In this document: positions 15,868 through 25,271 of the stretch, in pieces | Position numbering within the stretch: position 1 is the stretch's first letter | Layout of the letters: the number at the start of each line of letters is the position of its first letter | Source: Furfurilactobacillus entadae | Lineage (GTDB): Bacteria > Bacillota > Bacilli > Lactobacillales > Lactobacillaceae | DNA: 64,000 bases | Reading direction: 5' to 3' | Assembly: GCF_045862745.1 (NCBI RefSeq) | Contig: NZ_BQXN01000008.1 | Coordinates: 1 to 64,000 of the forward strand | Translations under genes and position numbers: made by a program | The notes under the pieces: model-generated | What the model saw: only the letters and a program-made list of their open reading frames with translations | Database searches by the model: none | Told to the model about the DNA's origin: nothing

Positions 15868-16974
15868 ATGGCAGATTACACACAATTAGCACAAGTTCAA
15901 CAATGGGTGGCCGACCAGGGCGTGGACGTTGCGTACTTTAGCAATTTCCAAACCATTCAATACTTGACCGGGTTCGGTTCCGATCCCATTGAACGTGTTC
16001 TTGCCCTCTTTGTATTTCCAGATCAAGATCCGTTCCTATTTTGTCCGGCACTAGAGGTCGAGGCCGTTAAGGACACTGGGTGGCCTTATGGCGCTTACGG
16101 GTATCTTGATCATGAAAACGCCTTTGCAATGATTGCGGACCAAATCAAAAACCGCGTGGCGAACCCGAAAAAGTGGGCCATTGAAATGGGCAACCTAACG
16201 ATTGACCGCTTCAACGCCATGCACGAACAGTTCCCGAATGCGCTATTTGAAACAGACGCAACGGATTACCTTGCTTCATTACGGGTCATCAAGACACCAC
16301 ATGAAATTGACCTCTTAAACGCCGCCGGTGCCGAAGCCGACTATGCGTTTGAAATCGGCTTCAAGGCCGTTGCTGCTGGCGTACCTGAACAACGGGTCGC
16401 CGCAGAATTGCAATATGCCTTAATGAAGCGTGGTGTCATGAACATGAGCTTTGAAACATTGATTCAAGCTGGCGCTCATGCTGCCGAACCTCATGGTGCA
16501 ACCAGTGACCTCAAGATTCAAAATAATGAATTGGTGCTGTTTGATTTAGGGACCGTTCATGATGGTTACATTTCTGATGCCTCTCGGACCGTTGCCGTTG
16601 GGACCCTGACTGATAAACAAGCTGACATTTACAAAGTCTGTTTAGAAGCGCAGCTGGCCGCAATGGAGGCTGCCCGCCCTGGCATCACGGCAGCTGACCT
16701 TGATAAGGTTGCTCGTGACATCATCACCAAGGCCGGCTACGGCGAATACTTCATTCACCGGCTCGGCCATGGGATGGGGCAATCTGAACACGAATTCCCA
16801 AGTATCATGGAAGGTAATGATATGGTTCTAAAGGAAGGCATGTGCTTCTCCATTGAACCCGGGATCTACATTCCAAACGTTGCTGGTGTTCGGATCGAAG
16901 ACTGTGTTCACATTACTGCTGATGGCTGTGCACCATTTACCCACACCAGCAAAGATTTAACGTACGTGGGTTAA
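15868..16974 (+). CDS. pepQ: Xaa-Pro dipeptidase
   Basis: A 368-residue M24B prolidase-type metallopeptidase that splits X-Pro dipeptides. The N-terminal creatinase-like domain covers residues 1-130. The catalytic pita-bread domain shows the metal ligands in LFDLGTVHDGYISDASRT (two Asp), HRLGHGMGQSEHE (His), SIEPGIYIP (Glu) and RIEDCVHIT (Glu). Start ATG after GAGGCG. Divergent from ccpA, as in other lactobacilli where it is CcpA-affected. Confidence 0.97.
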   Translation: MADYTQLAQVQQWVADQGVDVAYFSNFQTIQYLTGFGSDPIERVLALFVFPDQDPFLFCPALEVEAVKDTGWPYGAYGYLDHENAFAMIADQIKNRVANPKKWAIEMGNLTIDRFNAMHEQFPNALFETDATDYLASLRVIKTPHEIDLLNAAGAEADYAFEIGFKAVAAGVPEQRVAAELQYALMKRGVMNMSFETLIQAGAHAAEPHGATSDLKIQNNELVLFDLGTVHDGYISDASRTVAVGTLTDKQADIYKVCLEAQLAAMEAARPGITAADLDKVARDIITKAGYGEYFIHRLGHGMGQSEHEFPSIMEGNDMVLKEGMCFSIEPGIYIPNVAGVRIEDCVHITADGCAPFTHTSKDLTYVG

Positions 16975-17007
16975 CGCTACCCTCACCTAATCATTAAAAA
17001 GTAAGCG

Positions 17008-17042
17008 ACCACCACGGAAATTAATTTCTGCGGTGGTTTTTT
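17008..17042 (+). terminator. Terminator of pepQ
   Basis: ACCACC-A-C-G-GAAATT pairs with AATTTC-T-G-C-GGTGGT (few mismatches), followed by TTTTTT. Confidence 0.85.
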
Positions 17043-17168
17043 ATGTACCTAATTTTAGTTTAGCTAAAACGTTTTACGTAAAGCCCTTGCGCGAATTCAC
17101 CCAATCATTTAACCTATGGACTATGTGTTTGCTGATAAAGGGTTCATTAAATAAAGGGGTTAGTCATC

Positions 17169-17729
17169 ATGAAAATTACAAAAAAAGTCTGGTTTGATTC
17201 ACTTGGGGTGGGATTCTTCACAATCATCTACAGCCTCATCATGACCGGCTTCTCACTCTGGATGGGCGCTGCAGCCTTTGTGGCGGTCTCCTACTTCTTC
17301 GGCGCCGGCTTTCCAAAAAACAAGGTGTGGAACATCTTACTGAGCTTTGCATTAGGAATCTTCTGGGGGCTCATTGCGTTTGCGCTTCTCCACGTCCCGG
17401 TGACATCCGGTCTGCTTGGTTCCTCAATTATGTTTGGTGTGCTTACGTTCGTTGTATTGTTCCTTCAAGGAACCATCATGCCCTTCACCCTCGTGCCTGC
17501 ATGGTTAATTGCATGGGGAACGACAATGCTGATCATTACAAACGTTGCCGTTCACAACTGGCCACTGTTTGCCATTGAACTGTTTACCGCCATGTTCTTG
17601 GGCATTTTTGTTATCGGGTACGCCTCCGATTACTTTAACAAACTAATGTTCCACTTCTTCCCTGAAAAGGACGCCACTAATCAGGCCGCTAAAACGGCTA
17701 AACGTCAGCCTGATCAAGATATTGACTAA
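17169..17729 (+). CDS. DUF1097 family membrane protein
   Basis: A 186-residue protein with five or six membrane segments (near residues 12-30, 34-50, 55-75, 83-100, 108-125, 132-155), and the family's internal WMGAAAFVAVSYFFGAG block near residue 31. A short charged cytosolic tail ends QPDQDID. The family includes E. coli YcdZ, of unknown function. AAAGGGG precedes the ATG. Single gene, bounded by the pepQ terminator and its own bidirectional terminator. Confidence 0.82.
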   Translation: MKITKKVWFDSLGVGFFTIIYSLIMTGFSLWMGAAAFVAVSYFFGAGFPKNKVWNILLSFALGIFWGLIAFALLHVPVTSGLLGSSIMFGVLTFVVLFLQGTIMPFTLVPAWLIAWGTTMLIITNVAVHNWPLFAIELFTAMFLGIFVIGYASDYFNKLMFHFFPEKDATNQAAKTAKRQPDQDID

Positions 17730-17730
17730 C

Positions 17731-17769
17731 AAAAAAAACGTCTGTGACATCGTCACGGACGTTTTTTTT
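17731..17769. terminator. Bidirectional terminator
   Basis: AAAAAAAACGTCTGTGAC, a 3-base loop, then its near-perfect complement ending in eight Ts. It serves the DUF1097 gene (+) and the YtxH gene (-). Confidence 0.93.
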
Positions 17770-17787
17770 GATGCTGCCATCATTGAG

Positions 17788-18279
17788 TTACTTGGCAGAC
17801 TTATCGTCAGCCGGTGTTTCATCAGTTGGTGCTGAACTGTCATCAGCCGCTTTATCTGAAGCCTTTGAATCGTCTTCTGGTGCGGTGACCATGTCATCCA
17901 CATTAATGACAATATCTTCGTCGTCATCGTCAAGATCAACGCCGTTTAATTCCTCACGTAATGAAGCTGTCTCGTCGTCGAAATCTTCTTGCTGTTGGTG
18001 TAACCGACCACGTAAAGAAGCACTCCGTTCCCCCACTGTTGAAGCGAAGTCACGGGCAGAATCAGATGCTGATTCTGAATAGTCCTGGAATGAATCCTTC
18101 GCGTCATCAATGGCGTCTGCTGCGTAAAACGCGTAATCAATCGCGCGGTCACGAAGCTTATGGTATTCCGTATCCGCTGTGTCACGTAATGCATCCCGTT
18201 GTTCTTCCGTTAACGCACGGTAAGCTGCGTATGCGGCCGCACCACCTAATAACGCACCAATCCAAAAACCTTTAGCCAT
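17788..18279 (-). CDS. YtxH domain envelope stress protein
   Basis: About 163 residues. A glycine/alanine-rich N-terminal membrane segment (GFWIGALLGGAAAYAAYRAL) is followed by a long helical region with heptads (ALRDTADTEYHKLRDRAIDY) and a highly acidic, alanine/serine-rich tail (DDDDED, then DDKSAK). YtxH proteins are general-stress envelope proteins of unknown action. ATG at 18279 has AAGGAG 7 bases upstream, so the ATG two codons earlier is less likely. It pairs with the DUF948 gene, the usual Firmicute neighbour. Confidence 0.85.
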   Translation of the reverse strand: MAKGFWIGALLGGAAAYAAYRALTEEQRDALRDTADTEYHKLRDRAIDYAFYAADAIDDAKDSFQDYSESASDSARDFASTVGERSASLRGRLHQQQEDFDDETASLREELNGVDLDDDDEDIVINVDDMVTAPEDDSKASDKAADDSSAPTDETPADDKSAK

Positions 18280-18296
18280 CTTCATTCTCCTTCTTT

Positions 18297-18722
18297 CTAG
18301 TCATCCGTCGTTCGTTGACGTTTCTTTTCTTGATGATTATTGTACATCTTAAATGCTGAGCTTGCTGCCCGCGCAGCCATCCCAACTTTACCAGCATTTT
18401 TCCCCGTGTCTGTCACCCGGTTTGTTAACCGGTGGGTTGCTGCGTTTAAGTCAGATACACTTTCACCAAGATCTGCCGCCGCCTGAAAAACTGGGTCAAT
18501 GGTTGCGACCTTGTGGTTAACGTCATCCAATAATTCATTGGCGTTCCCCATGATGTCTTCCATTTGCTTGGACAACACGTCAACGTCGCTCGTAATCACG
18601 ACCATGCTCTTGTTAATTTCACCAAACGTTTTCGTCAGCCGTAGTAAGAAAATCCAAATGATTCCCACCAATAATAAAAATGCTACGGCAGCGATGATGC
18701 CTGCAATTCCGCCAAGTGTCAT
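18297..18722 (-). CDS. DUF948 family membrane protein
   Basis: A 141-residue protein with one N-terminal membrane helix (GIIAAVAFLLLVGIIWIFLL, residues 6-26) and a long cytosolic coiled-coil region (INKSMVVITSDVDVLSKQ, then DDVNHKVATIDPVF), as in DUF948 proteins such as B. subtilis YtxG. Basic C-terminus. ATG at 18722 follows GGAGG; the longer frame lacks a ribosome site. It is 18 bases upstream of the YtxH gene, so one operon. Confidence 0.87.
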   Translation of the reverse strand: MTLGGIAGIIAAVAFLLLVGIIWIFLLRLTKTFGEINKSMVVITSDVDVLSKQMEDIMGNANELLDDVNHKVATIDPVFQAAADLGESVSDLNAATHRLTNRVTDTGKNAGKVGMAARAASSAFKMYNNHQEKKRQRTTDD

Positions 18723-18862
18723 AAAATTGCCTCCAGTATGAAATAAAAACCTGATGTACTTGAGTTCAGGATACCATAAAACGATCGCTGGATAAAACCG
18801 TTTCCATTTAGTAATCATGCTAATCAGTTAAACAATAAATGCCACCTGGATCAGCACTACCG

Positions 18863-19717
18863 TTACTGAGCCGAACGTCCCCTCGCTAACGTGGTCATTT
18901 CTTCGTCTGTTAGTGTAATGCTAGCAGCGGCCGCGTTACTAAAGAAGTGTTGAATGTTAGCCGTTCCGGGAATCGGTAAAATAACGTCAGAGCGCTGAAG
19001 CAACCACGCCAGTGCAATTTGTGCTGGGGTTGCTCGATGCGCTTGAGCAATTGAAAGCAAGGGACCATCAGCGGCCGTTAACGTCCCCGTCGCCAGCGGA
19101 TACCACGGAATAAACGCCATGTGGTGGGCTTCTGCGTAATTCAAAACGTCCTCGTCACTTCGATCCGTCAGGTTATAGCGATTCTGAACGGACGCAATCG
19201 GGGTGATGGCCTGCGCCGCTTCTAGTTCCGCAACGCTTACCTGACTGAGGCCAATGTGTTTCACCTTGCCCTCACGCTTCATATCCGCCAAAACGCCCAG
19301 CTGATCAGCCAGCGGCACCGTTTTATCGATGCGGTGCAACTGAATGAGATCTAATTGGTCCACCCCTAGTGAAAATAGGTTTAATTCAACCTGTTGCCGT
19401 AAATAGGCCGGTTGACCGAGCGGTGTCCACTCGTTCGGCCCCTGTCGGGTAAAGCCAACCTTTGTGGCAATCATCTTGTGGTGCCCTTGATATGTGGATA
19501 ACGCTTGCTTTAGATAGTCATTTGCAAAGAATGGACCGTAAGCATCCGCTGTATCAATGAAATTGACATCACTATTCAACACGGCATCCATCACGGCGAC
19601 GGCGTTTTCAGGATCAGTACTTGGCCCCCACACACCTGGTCCGGGTAACTGCATGGTTCCATAGCCCAAGCGATTTACCGTTAGTTCTTCGTCAAACGTA
19701 AATGTTTTCGTTGTCAT
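18863..19717 (-). CDS. Aldo/keto reductase
   Basis: A 284-residue TIM-barrel NAD(P)H oxidoreductase. The catalytic tetrad is visible as Asp and Tyr in FIDTADAYGP (near residues 51-60), Lys in ATKVGF near residue 84 and His in LIQLHRID near residue 124. The cofactor loop is VILPIPGTANIQHF near residue 247. It resembles the YdbC/AKR13-type oxidoreductases. Substrate unknown. Its ATG overlaps the TGA of the phosphodiesterase upstream (ATGA), making it the last gene of murI-rdgB-yfcE-AKR. Confidence 0.92.
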   Translation of the reverse strand: MTTKTFTFDEELTVNRLGYGTMQLPGPGVWGPSTDPENAVAVMDAVLNSDVNFIDTADAYGPFFANDYLKQALSTYQGHHKMIATKVGFTRQGPNEWTPLGQPAYLRQQVELNLFSLGVDQLDLIQLHRIDKTVPLADQLGVLADMKREGKVKHIGLSQVSVAELEAAQAITPIASVQNRYNLTDRSDEDVLNYAEAHHMAFIPWYPLATGTLTAADGPLLSIAQAHRATPAQIALAWLLQRSDVILPIPGTANIQHFFSNAAAASITLTDEEMTTLARGRSAQ

Positions 19718-20244
19718 TTCGTGTCCTCTCGGGGAAACGTCACCGTTAGTGCTGGAACCACTTGGCCATCGCGTGTGCAAAAACGGACCTCTGTGTGGGT
19801 TGGCAGCACATCTACCAGTGCAAACGTCCCCCCTAGATCAGCATACTGACCCCGTGGCTGGCTAATGCTCCCAGGGTTCAGGAAAAGAGTCCCCGCGTTT
19901 TCAACGACGCCCAGTTCATGTGAATGGCCAAAGCAAACAAGTGTGGCCTGTTCTTGCCGAGCAGCCAATGCAAGGGCCGTTAGATCGCGTTTGATGTGAT
20001 ACAGGTGCCCATGCGTTAAAAAGACGCGCTGATCACCAATAGTGACTAATTCCTGATCTAAAAACGCAGGGTCAACATCCATGTTGCCACCAACGACGTG
20101 CATGGTCTGCCATAACACATCATCAGCAGCCAATTCAGAATCCCCACAATGAAACCAACCGTCGATAGTTCCGGCAAACTGCTGTTGAAGCCGCACTAAA
20201 ATTTCGCGGTCGCCATGACTATCACTCACCACCAGTAATCGCAT
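19714..20244 (-). CDS. YfcE/MJ0936-type metallophosphodiesterase
   Basis: A 176-residue phosphodiesterase. Metal-binding motifs: SDSHGD near residue 7, HCGDSE near residue 35, VGGNMD near residue 52, LTHGHLY near residue 75, and FGHSHE-LFLNPGS near residues 105-125. These proteins hydrolyse phosphodiesters in vitro; the cellular substrate is unknown. The rdgB-yfcE order after murI is common in Firmicutes, and the start overlaps the rdgB stop (TAATG). Confidence 0.92.
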   Translation of the reverse strand: MRLLVVSDSHGDREILVRLQQQFAGTIDGWFHCGDSELAADDVLWQTMHVVGGNMDVDPAFLDQELVTIGDQRVFLTHGHLYHIKRDLTALALAARQEQATLVCFGHSHELGVVENAGTLFLNPGSISQPRGQYADLGGTFALVDVLPTHTEVRFCTRDGQVVPALTVTFPREDTK

Positions 20245-20846
20245 TAATCTTCACGCCACCAGGTTGGGAATTGTTCCATCAGTGAGGCAATCGCCCGGCC
20301 ACGGTGACTCACCTCATTTTTTTCTGCCGTTGTTAATTCAGCAAACGTCTTTTTCTTCTCGGCCACATAAAATAATGGGTCATAACCAAAGCCATCTGTG
20401 CCATGTGGTTCACGCAAAATCAGGCCCGAAACGTCACCACTAACAACCAGGCGCTTTCCGTTGGGCTTCACAGCAACAATGGTCGTGTGAAAGTTAGCCG
20501 TTCGTTCAGCATCTGGGACGTTATCCATGGCAGCCAGCAACTTAGCATTGTTCGCTGCGTCATCATGATCGCCCGCATAACGGGCTGAGTGAATACCTGG
20601 TTGCCCATTCAAAGCATCTACTTGAAGACCTGAATCATCTGCAATAATGGGAAGTTCCACCAGCTTTGCCAATGCATCCGCCTTGATTTGGGCATTTTCT
20701 GCAAAGGAAGTCCCGTTTTCTTCTGGAACCTTAACATCTGGGAAATCTGCTAACGTTAACACCTTAATGTTTAATGGTGCCATTCGTTCTTTATATTCCG
20801 CAGCCTTACCTGCGTTGTTGGTTGCGATTACAATTGCGTCTGCCAT
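20244..20846 (-). CDS. rdgB: XTP/dITP pyrophosphatase (RdgB/HAM1)
   Basis: A 200-residue nucleotide-pool cleaning enzyme that hydrolyses XTP, ITP and dITP to monophosphates. It opens VIATNNAGKAAEYK, has IIADDSGLQVDALNGQPGIHSARYAG near residue 67, GLILREPHGTDGFGYDPLFY near residue 144 and SHRGRAI near residue 182. GGAGG precedes the ATG. 62 bases after murI, so co-transcribed. Confidence 0.96.
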   Translation of the reverse strand: MADAIVIATNNAGKAAEYKERMAPLNIKVLTLADFPDVKVPEENGTSFAENAQIKADALAKLVELPIIADDSGLQVDALNGQPGIHSARYAGDHDDAANNAKLLAAMDNVPDAERTANFHTTIVAVKPNGKRLVVSGDVSGLILREPHGTDGFGYDPLFYVAEKKKTFAELTTAEKNEVSHRGRAIASLMEQFPTWWRED

Positions 20847-20908
20847 GGTGCGCCTCCAAGAAGTTTATTTATCTACATCACTAATAATGCCCATTTTCAG
20901 TAAAAATA

Positions 20909-21733
20909 TCAATCAATGACTGCTTGATTAACGGTCATTCCGGCTAAGCCCAACCACTGGGTGGCAATGGTCTTAAACATGTCCGGCGAGCCGGTGGTAA
21001 AGTAACGATCTGGTGTCAATTTTGTTGGCGCCGCCATGTGGTAAATATCCAGCAACGCCTTAATTTCATCAGCCGTCTCGGTGCCCGGGTCAATCAGCGT
21101 AACCCGTTCGCCCATCACGTTTTGAATGATGGGGGCCAACAGCGGGTAGTGGGTACACCCTAAAACAAGTGTATCAATGTCCGTTTGCGTCAACGGTTGG
21201 AGGGTTTGGGTAACAATCTGTTTGGCCAGTGGGCCCGTGTATTCATTACTTTCAACGAGTGACACGAACTTTGGACATGCTAAACTCGTGACCGTCATCT
21301 CGTGCACTTGCTCATGAATGGTTTTTGCATACGCGTCATTTTTGACGGTTCCCTCTGTTGCAATGACCCCGATGTGCCCATTCTTTGTCGTTCGAATGGC
21401 GGCCTTTGCACCGGGTTTAATAACACCGATAATGGGAATCGTTAACTGCGCTTGTAAGTCTGGTAATGCGGCTGCTGTTGCCGTGTTGCAAGCAATCACC
21501 AACATCTTGACTGGTTGGGCCTCAAGAAACCGCACCATTTCCCAGGTGAACTCACGCACCTGCTCTGCGGGCCGTGGTCCATACGGGAGCCGGGCCTGAT
21601 CGCCAATGAAGCGAATCGTTTCGTTTGGCAGCTGGCGTAACGTTTCTTTAACGACCGTTAAACCGCCGACACCAGAATCCATAAACCCAATGGGTAATTC
21701 CGGTCGTAACCGTGACCGATCAATTTCTACCAT
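20909..21733 (-). CDS. murI: Glutamate racemase
   Basis: A 274-residue cofactor-independent racemase giving D-glutamate for peptidoglycan. The two catalytic cysteines are in VIACNTATAA near residue 82 and LVLGCTHYPLL near residue 192; FMDSGVGGLTVV near residue 17 and GDQARLPYGPR near residue 43 complete the active site. The start is ATG 21733 after AGAGGGAC; an ATG 7 codons upstream with a poorer site is possible. First gene of the operon, divergent from yslB. Confidence 0.96.
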   Translation of the reverse strand: MVEIDRSRLRPELPIGFMDSGVGGLTVVKETLRQLPNETIRFIGDQARLPYGPRPAEQVREFTWEMVRFLEAQPVKMLVIACNTATAAALPDLQAQLTIPIIGVIKPGAKAAIRTTKNGHIGVIATEGTVKNDAYAKTIHEQVHEMTVTSLACPKFVSLVESNEYTGPLAKQIVTQTLQPLTQTDIDTLVLGCTHYPLLAPIIQNVMGERVTLIDPGTETADEIKALLDIYHMAAPTKLTPDRYFTTGSPDMFKTIATQWLGLAGMTVNQAVID

Positions 21734-21840
21734 GTCTCTGTCCCTCTGTTTCATGATTAATTGAACCTTTAGCATGACGCTTTCCACCGGACTTTTCAAG
21801 CATCAGCGATTAAAGTTCGGTGAAACATGATGATTCTCAG

Positions 21841-21869
21841 ATGAAACTTTCTCAGGACCACGCTATAAT
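21841..21869 (+). promoter_or_regulatory. Promoter of yslB
   Basis: ATGAAA (21841-21846), 17 bases, TATAAT (21864-21869), 32 bases before the yslB start. Perfect -10, weak -35. Confidence 0.6.
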
Positions 21870-21900
21870 GAGTAAAATCAAGGCAATTGGGGAGATAATC

Positions 21901-22404
21901 ATGGATCAAGCAACCTACAACAAATTACTTACACAATCAGCGGTTTCTGCACTCGGTGCGGGCTTCATCCGCGATGAGGTGTTACCCACTATCCTGGGTG
22001 ACGATCAGCTGACCATTCTGTATTGGATCGGCCGCCAGGTTGCCCGCAATAATCCGTTAGCAGATCGCGATGCCATCACACCACTCTTTGCCCAACTCGA
22101 CTTTGGGACCCTGACGTTGACACATGACAGTCGCCATCAGCAACACTTTGAGTTAAGTGGTGCGCCGGTTGCCCAGCGATTAGCCGCTTTTCCGAAGGCC
22201 AGCTTTGACCTTGAGGCCGGTTTTTTAGCCCAACAAATCGAGCTGATCACTGGGGCCGCAACCGAAGGCACCGTTGACGAAGTTCACAAAGATCACGTCA
22301 CCTTGCTCATTCAAACGGATCCACATGCCATCGTTGGTGATGTCGCTGCTAATGTCCCAACGTTAACGGTTACTGAGCCCAATGAACCCACCGTTGAATC
22401 ATAA
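21901..22404 (+). CDS. yslB: YslB family protein (DUF2507)
   Basis: A 167-residue member of the YslB family, which has a small fold related to the 4-vinyl reductase domain and no known function. Typical features are the LLGADFIRDxxLPxIL-like start (here SALGAGFIRDEVLPTILG, residues 14-31), ILYWIGRQVAR and SFDLEAGFLAQQIE. An extra 25-residue Pro/Thr/Glu tail ends the protein. GGGGAGA precedes ATG 21901. It usually neighbours murI, as here. Confidence 0.88.
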   Translation: MDQATYNKLLTQSAVSALGAGFIRDEVLPTILGDDQLTILYWIGRQVARNNPLADRDAITPLFAQLDFGTLTLTHDSRHQQHFELSGAPVAQRLAAFPKASFDLEAGFLAQQIELITGAATEGTVDEVHKDHVTLLIQTDPHAIVGDVAANVPTLTVTEPNEPTVES

Positions 22405-22429
22405 TTAAGTGTGACTAACACGCATAACA

Positions 22430-22481
22430 TCAAAAAACGCCTGCCGTCTCAATTGATTTTGAGACGGCAGGCGTTTTTTGA
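22430..22481. terminator. Bidirectional terminator between yslB and dltD
   Basis: TCAAAAAACGCCTGCCGTCTCAA and its exact complement flank a 6-base loop, a 23-pair perfect stem with A/T runs on both sides. Confidence 0.95.
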
Positions 22482-22496
22482 TGGCCTTGACCAACC

Positions 22497-23771
22497 TTAT
22501 TTAAACGTTGTGAGATTTTGTTGCGTTGGGGCTAACTGTTGCCAGTCTGTAGAGTAGTAACGGTCATCGATGTGATAATCCGTCGTCCCTGTCTTTGTTG
22601 ATAAGAACGGACGAACACCCTTATCAACGGCAACCCAGCCACGCCACCCGAGGTGGATGGTGTCTTCCATGAAGTACGGTTGCCCGCCATCATGGCTTAA
22701 ATCTAACACATTGTTAAACCCTTGGCTTGCCAGCTGGTGTTTGATCTTATTGTTCGTTTGATCAATCATCGTCTGGTTTAAGTCAGTGTAATTGGCCCAT
22801 CGCTGGTTAATTGGTGGCAAAATGAACAGCACATCGGTATGTGTTTTCGCAAACTGGTTCAAAACCAATTCGAAATCACTATACTCAGGTGACTTCCGGT
22901 AATCTAAATTCCGTTGTGCCCCCTTCAAATGGGCCATATTACCCCGTAACCGCTTGTTGTAGAACGTGTTACTGATTTCAAGGTTATTACTGGTGGTGTG
23001 TGCCTTACCCAGTTTAGCGGCCGTTTTATCCAGTGCTTGGTAGCTGTCTGACTTCGGCAACTGTTTCATCCCGTCATCAATTTTAACCAAGTGCCGGCCC
23101 AAACCATAATTTGAAAACAGTTGGTCTTCATGCGTCAGGATCAACGCTTGAATGGACAACTGGAGCCGATCATAGTTTGATAACGACTGCCCCTTAGCCG
23201 TCTTTCTGAGCATCCGTGCAATTGCGTGATCAGAATGTCCAGATGGCATTTCGAGGAGCCGTTTAGCAGCGTAGCGATCCATTTCACTATCTTGGGTCTG
23301 CTGAAGCCAGTCAACCGTTTGAAGCTTGGAATAATAAAAACCAAAAGCATCTTTACGGGCACCCTTTGGAACGAACCACTGAGGTGAAACAATGAAAACC
23401 GCCTTTTTATGCTGCATTTGTGTCGCAATGGTTTGCATTGAATAATACTGAGTCAATGATTGCGTCCCCGCTGCCCCTAAAAGAAACGGCCGGTAATTAC
23501 GGTCATATTTTGCTGCTAGCACAGACGGATGCAACGGATCCATCCGCGCTAATTCACTGGAACCAAAAAACGGAACGTACTCACCTTCGAGTGCCTGTTT
23601 TTTGATCTGCTGGCCCTTAAACACTTGCGGTGCAAGTGACACTGCCGCCTTCTGCTCTGTCTTTTTTGAGTTACTGGCAAAGTTAATTGGTGAAAGCAGT
23701 AACGCCACTAAGATTACAAAGGCTGCAATGACCGGGCCGATAACCAACCAGAGTCGTTTTGCAGAAGTCAT
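22497..23771 (-). CDS. dltD: DltD, D-alanyl transfer protein
   Basis: A 424-residue membrane-anchored protein with an N-terminal helix (residues 8-28) and an extracellular SGNH-like domain. The catalytic serine is in FFGSSELARMDP near residue 71; the C-terminal DTIHLGWRGWVAVDK near residue 369 supplies Asp and His. It finishes D-alanine transfer onto teichoic acids. Last gene of dltXABCD, starting one base after the dltC stop. Confidence 0.96.
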   Translation of the reverse strand: MTSAKRLWLVIGPVIAAFVILVALLLSPINFASNSKKTEQKAAVSLAPQVFKGQQIKKQALEGEYVPFFGSSELARMDPLHPSVLAAKYDRNYRPFLLGAAGTQSLTQYYSMQTIATQMQHKKAVFIVSPQWFVPKGARKDAFGFYYSKLQTVDWLQQTQDSEMDRYAAKRLLEMPSGHSDHAIARMLRKTAKGQSLSNYDRLQLSIQALILTHEDQLFSNYGLGRHLVKIDDGMKQLPKSDSYQALDKTAAKLGKAHTTSNNLEISNTFYNKRLRGNMAHLKGAQRNLDYRKSPEYSDFELVLNQFAKTHTDVLFILPPINQRWANYTDLNQTMIDQTNNKIKHQLASQGFNNVLDLSHDGGQPYFMEDTIHLGWRGWVAVDKGVRPFLSTKTGTTDYHIDDRYYSTDWQQLAPTQQNLTTFK

Positions 23772-23772
23772 C

Positions 23773-24009
23773 TTACCCCACTAATCCTTCCACCTTAGCC
23801 ACGATCTTGTTAGGTGTGTCCCATTCCGTCCGTTCAAATTCAGAAACAGGAACGTTAACCCCCAACTGACCTTGTAATTCTAACAACAATTGAACTGATC
23901 CCATTGAGTCCAACAACCCAGCGTCAAACAGGTTGGTGTCCATTGCTTCTGAAACGTCATTCCCAGTTAAGTCGTTCAAAATTTCTAATACTGTTTCTTT
24001 AACATCCAT
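23773..24009 (-). CDS. dltC: D-alanyl carrier protein DltC
   Basis: A 78-residue acyl-carrier-like protein. The phosphopantetheine serine is in FDAGLLDSMGSVQLL (Ser35). It carries D-Ala thioester from DltA to DltB. AAAGGGG precedes the ATG. Confidence 0.97.
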   Translation of the reverse strand: MDVKETVLEILNDLTGNDVSEAMDTNLFDAGLLDSMGSVQLLLELQGQLGVNVPVSEFERTEWDTPNKIVAKVEGLVG

Positions 24010-24062
24010 GATAATAATCCCCTTTAATTTATCTTGTTCAGCACCATTACTGCATCACCCCG

Positions 24063-25271
24063 TTACGGGTGTTTGAACCATAACGTATCTAAGAACCCGG
24101 AAAAGAGTAGGAAGCTCACACACACGACGTTGATCGTAAGGAAAATGGCAAAGGCCTCTGTCAATTTATTGTGCGGAATGGCCTCACGGTGTTTCTTCTT
24201 AAAGCGTAGCCACCAGTCATTGATGACTAAGCTAATGCCGTGGAATAACCCATAAGCAATGTAATACCACGTTACACCGTGCCAAAATCCCATAATCAAC
24301 ATGTTCAAAACGTACGCGATGTTACTAACTGTCACCCGGCTCTTGAACAGTTTATTCTTCATCATGGCAAACACTAACCGCATGAAGATGAAGTCACGGA
24401 ACCAAAAAGACAGACTCATGTGCCAACGGTTCCAGAAATCCTTCAGGTTCTTTGACTGGAACGGCCGGTTAAAGTTCATTGGTGTTTCAATCCCCATTAA
24501 GTAAGAAATGGCGACTGCAAACAGTGAATAACCTGCAAAGTCGAAGAACAGGTCCAGTGAATAGGTATACATATACCCAATCAACGGCCAGGATAAGCCC
24601 TTGCCGCCGTAGCGGAGGGTCAGCATTCCCAGTTTTGGTAGTAACACGGTCCCAAATAAGTAGGCCAGTAAGAACTTATATAAAAAGCCAAGGAAAATGT
24701 AATGCACGGCTTTTCCGATCATCCCAATATAGGTCTCGCGATCTGGCACCTTTTCGTAATCATCCAACCACCGCCGATAACGGTCAATGGGTCCAGATGA
24801 AATGGTGGGCATGAACAGTAAAAATTCAAGGAAAAGCAACGGATGGAATTCTTTAATGATTCCATCCCGCATTTCCATAATCATGCCGACCGTTCTAAAC
24901 GTCAGGTAACTGATTCCCAGAAACCCAAACAGTGAGGAATGACTGGCCGCCACCGCGGGGGTGATTTTGACAAAGGCCAGTGGTAAGGCACTGAGTAACA
25001 CAGCTAGATAAAAGACCCACCGATTGTTCGATCGGTTTCGGTAAGCCATGTACCCGCCAACTAACAACCACTGCCACGCCACAAACCCAATTAGGGCAAC
25101 ACCTTGCTGCCACTTGGCACCATCAAACATTAAGAAAATAAAGGCTAATGAAACGAGGCTTTGATACCACCGCCACCGATGGCCTGTGTACAACCCAATC
25201 ATCAATGGGAGTAATCCAATCAGTAAGTACACAAAGTACTGTGGATTACCATACGGCTCTAAATTGATCAT
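24063..25271 (-). CDS. dltB: DltB, MBOAT family D-alanine transfer protein
   Basis: A 402-residue polytopic membrane acyltransferase. MBOAT signatures: FFDFAGYSLFAVAISYLMG and PMNFNRPFQSKNLKDFWNRWHMSLSFWFRDF near residues 215-265, and the catalytic histidine in MGFWHGVTWYYIAYG near residue 330. It takes D-Ala from DltC at the inner face of the membrane. Its ATG overlaps the dltA TGA (ATGA). Confidence 0.97.
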   Translation of the reverse strand: MINLEPYGNPQYFVYLLIGLLPLMIGLYTGHRWRWYQSLVSLAFIFLMFDGAKWQQGVALIGFVAWQWLLVGGYMAYRNRSNNRWVFYLAVLLSALPLAFVKITPAVAASHSSLFGFLGISYLTFRTVGMIMEMRDGIIKEFHPLLFLEFLLFMPTISSGPIDRYRRWLDDYEKVPDRETYIGMIGKAVHYIFLGFLYKFLLAYLFGTVLLPKLGMLTLRYGGKGLSWPLIGYMYTYSLDLFFDFAGYSLFAVAISYLMGIETPMNFNRPFQSKNLKDFWNRWHMSLSFWFRDFIFMRLVFAMMKNKLFKSRVTVSNIAYVLNMLIMGFWHGVTWYYIAYGLFHGISLVINDWWLRFKKKHREAIPHNKLTEAFAIFLTINVVCVSFLLFSGFLDTLWFKHP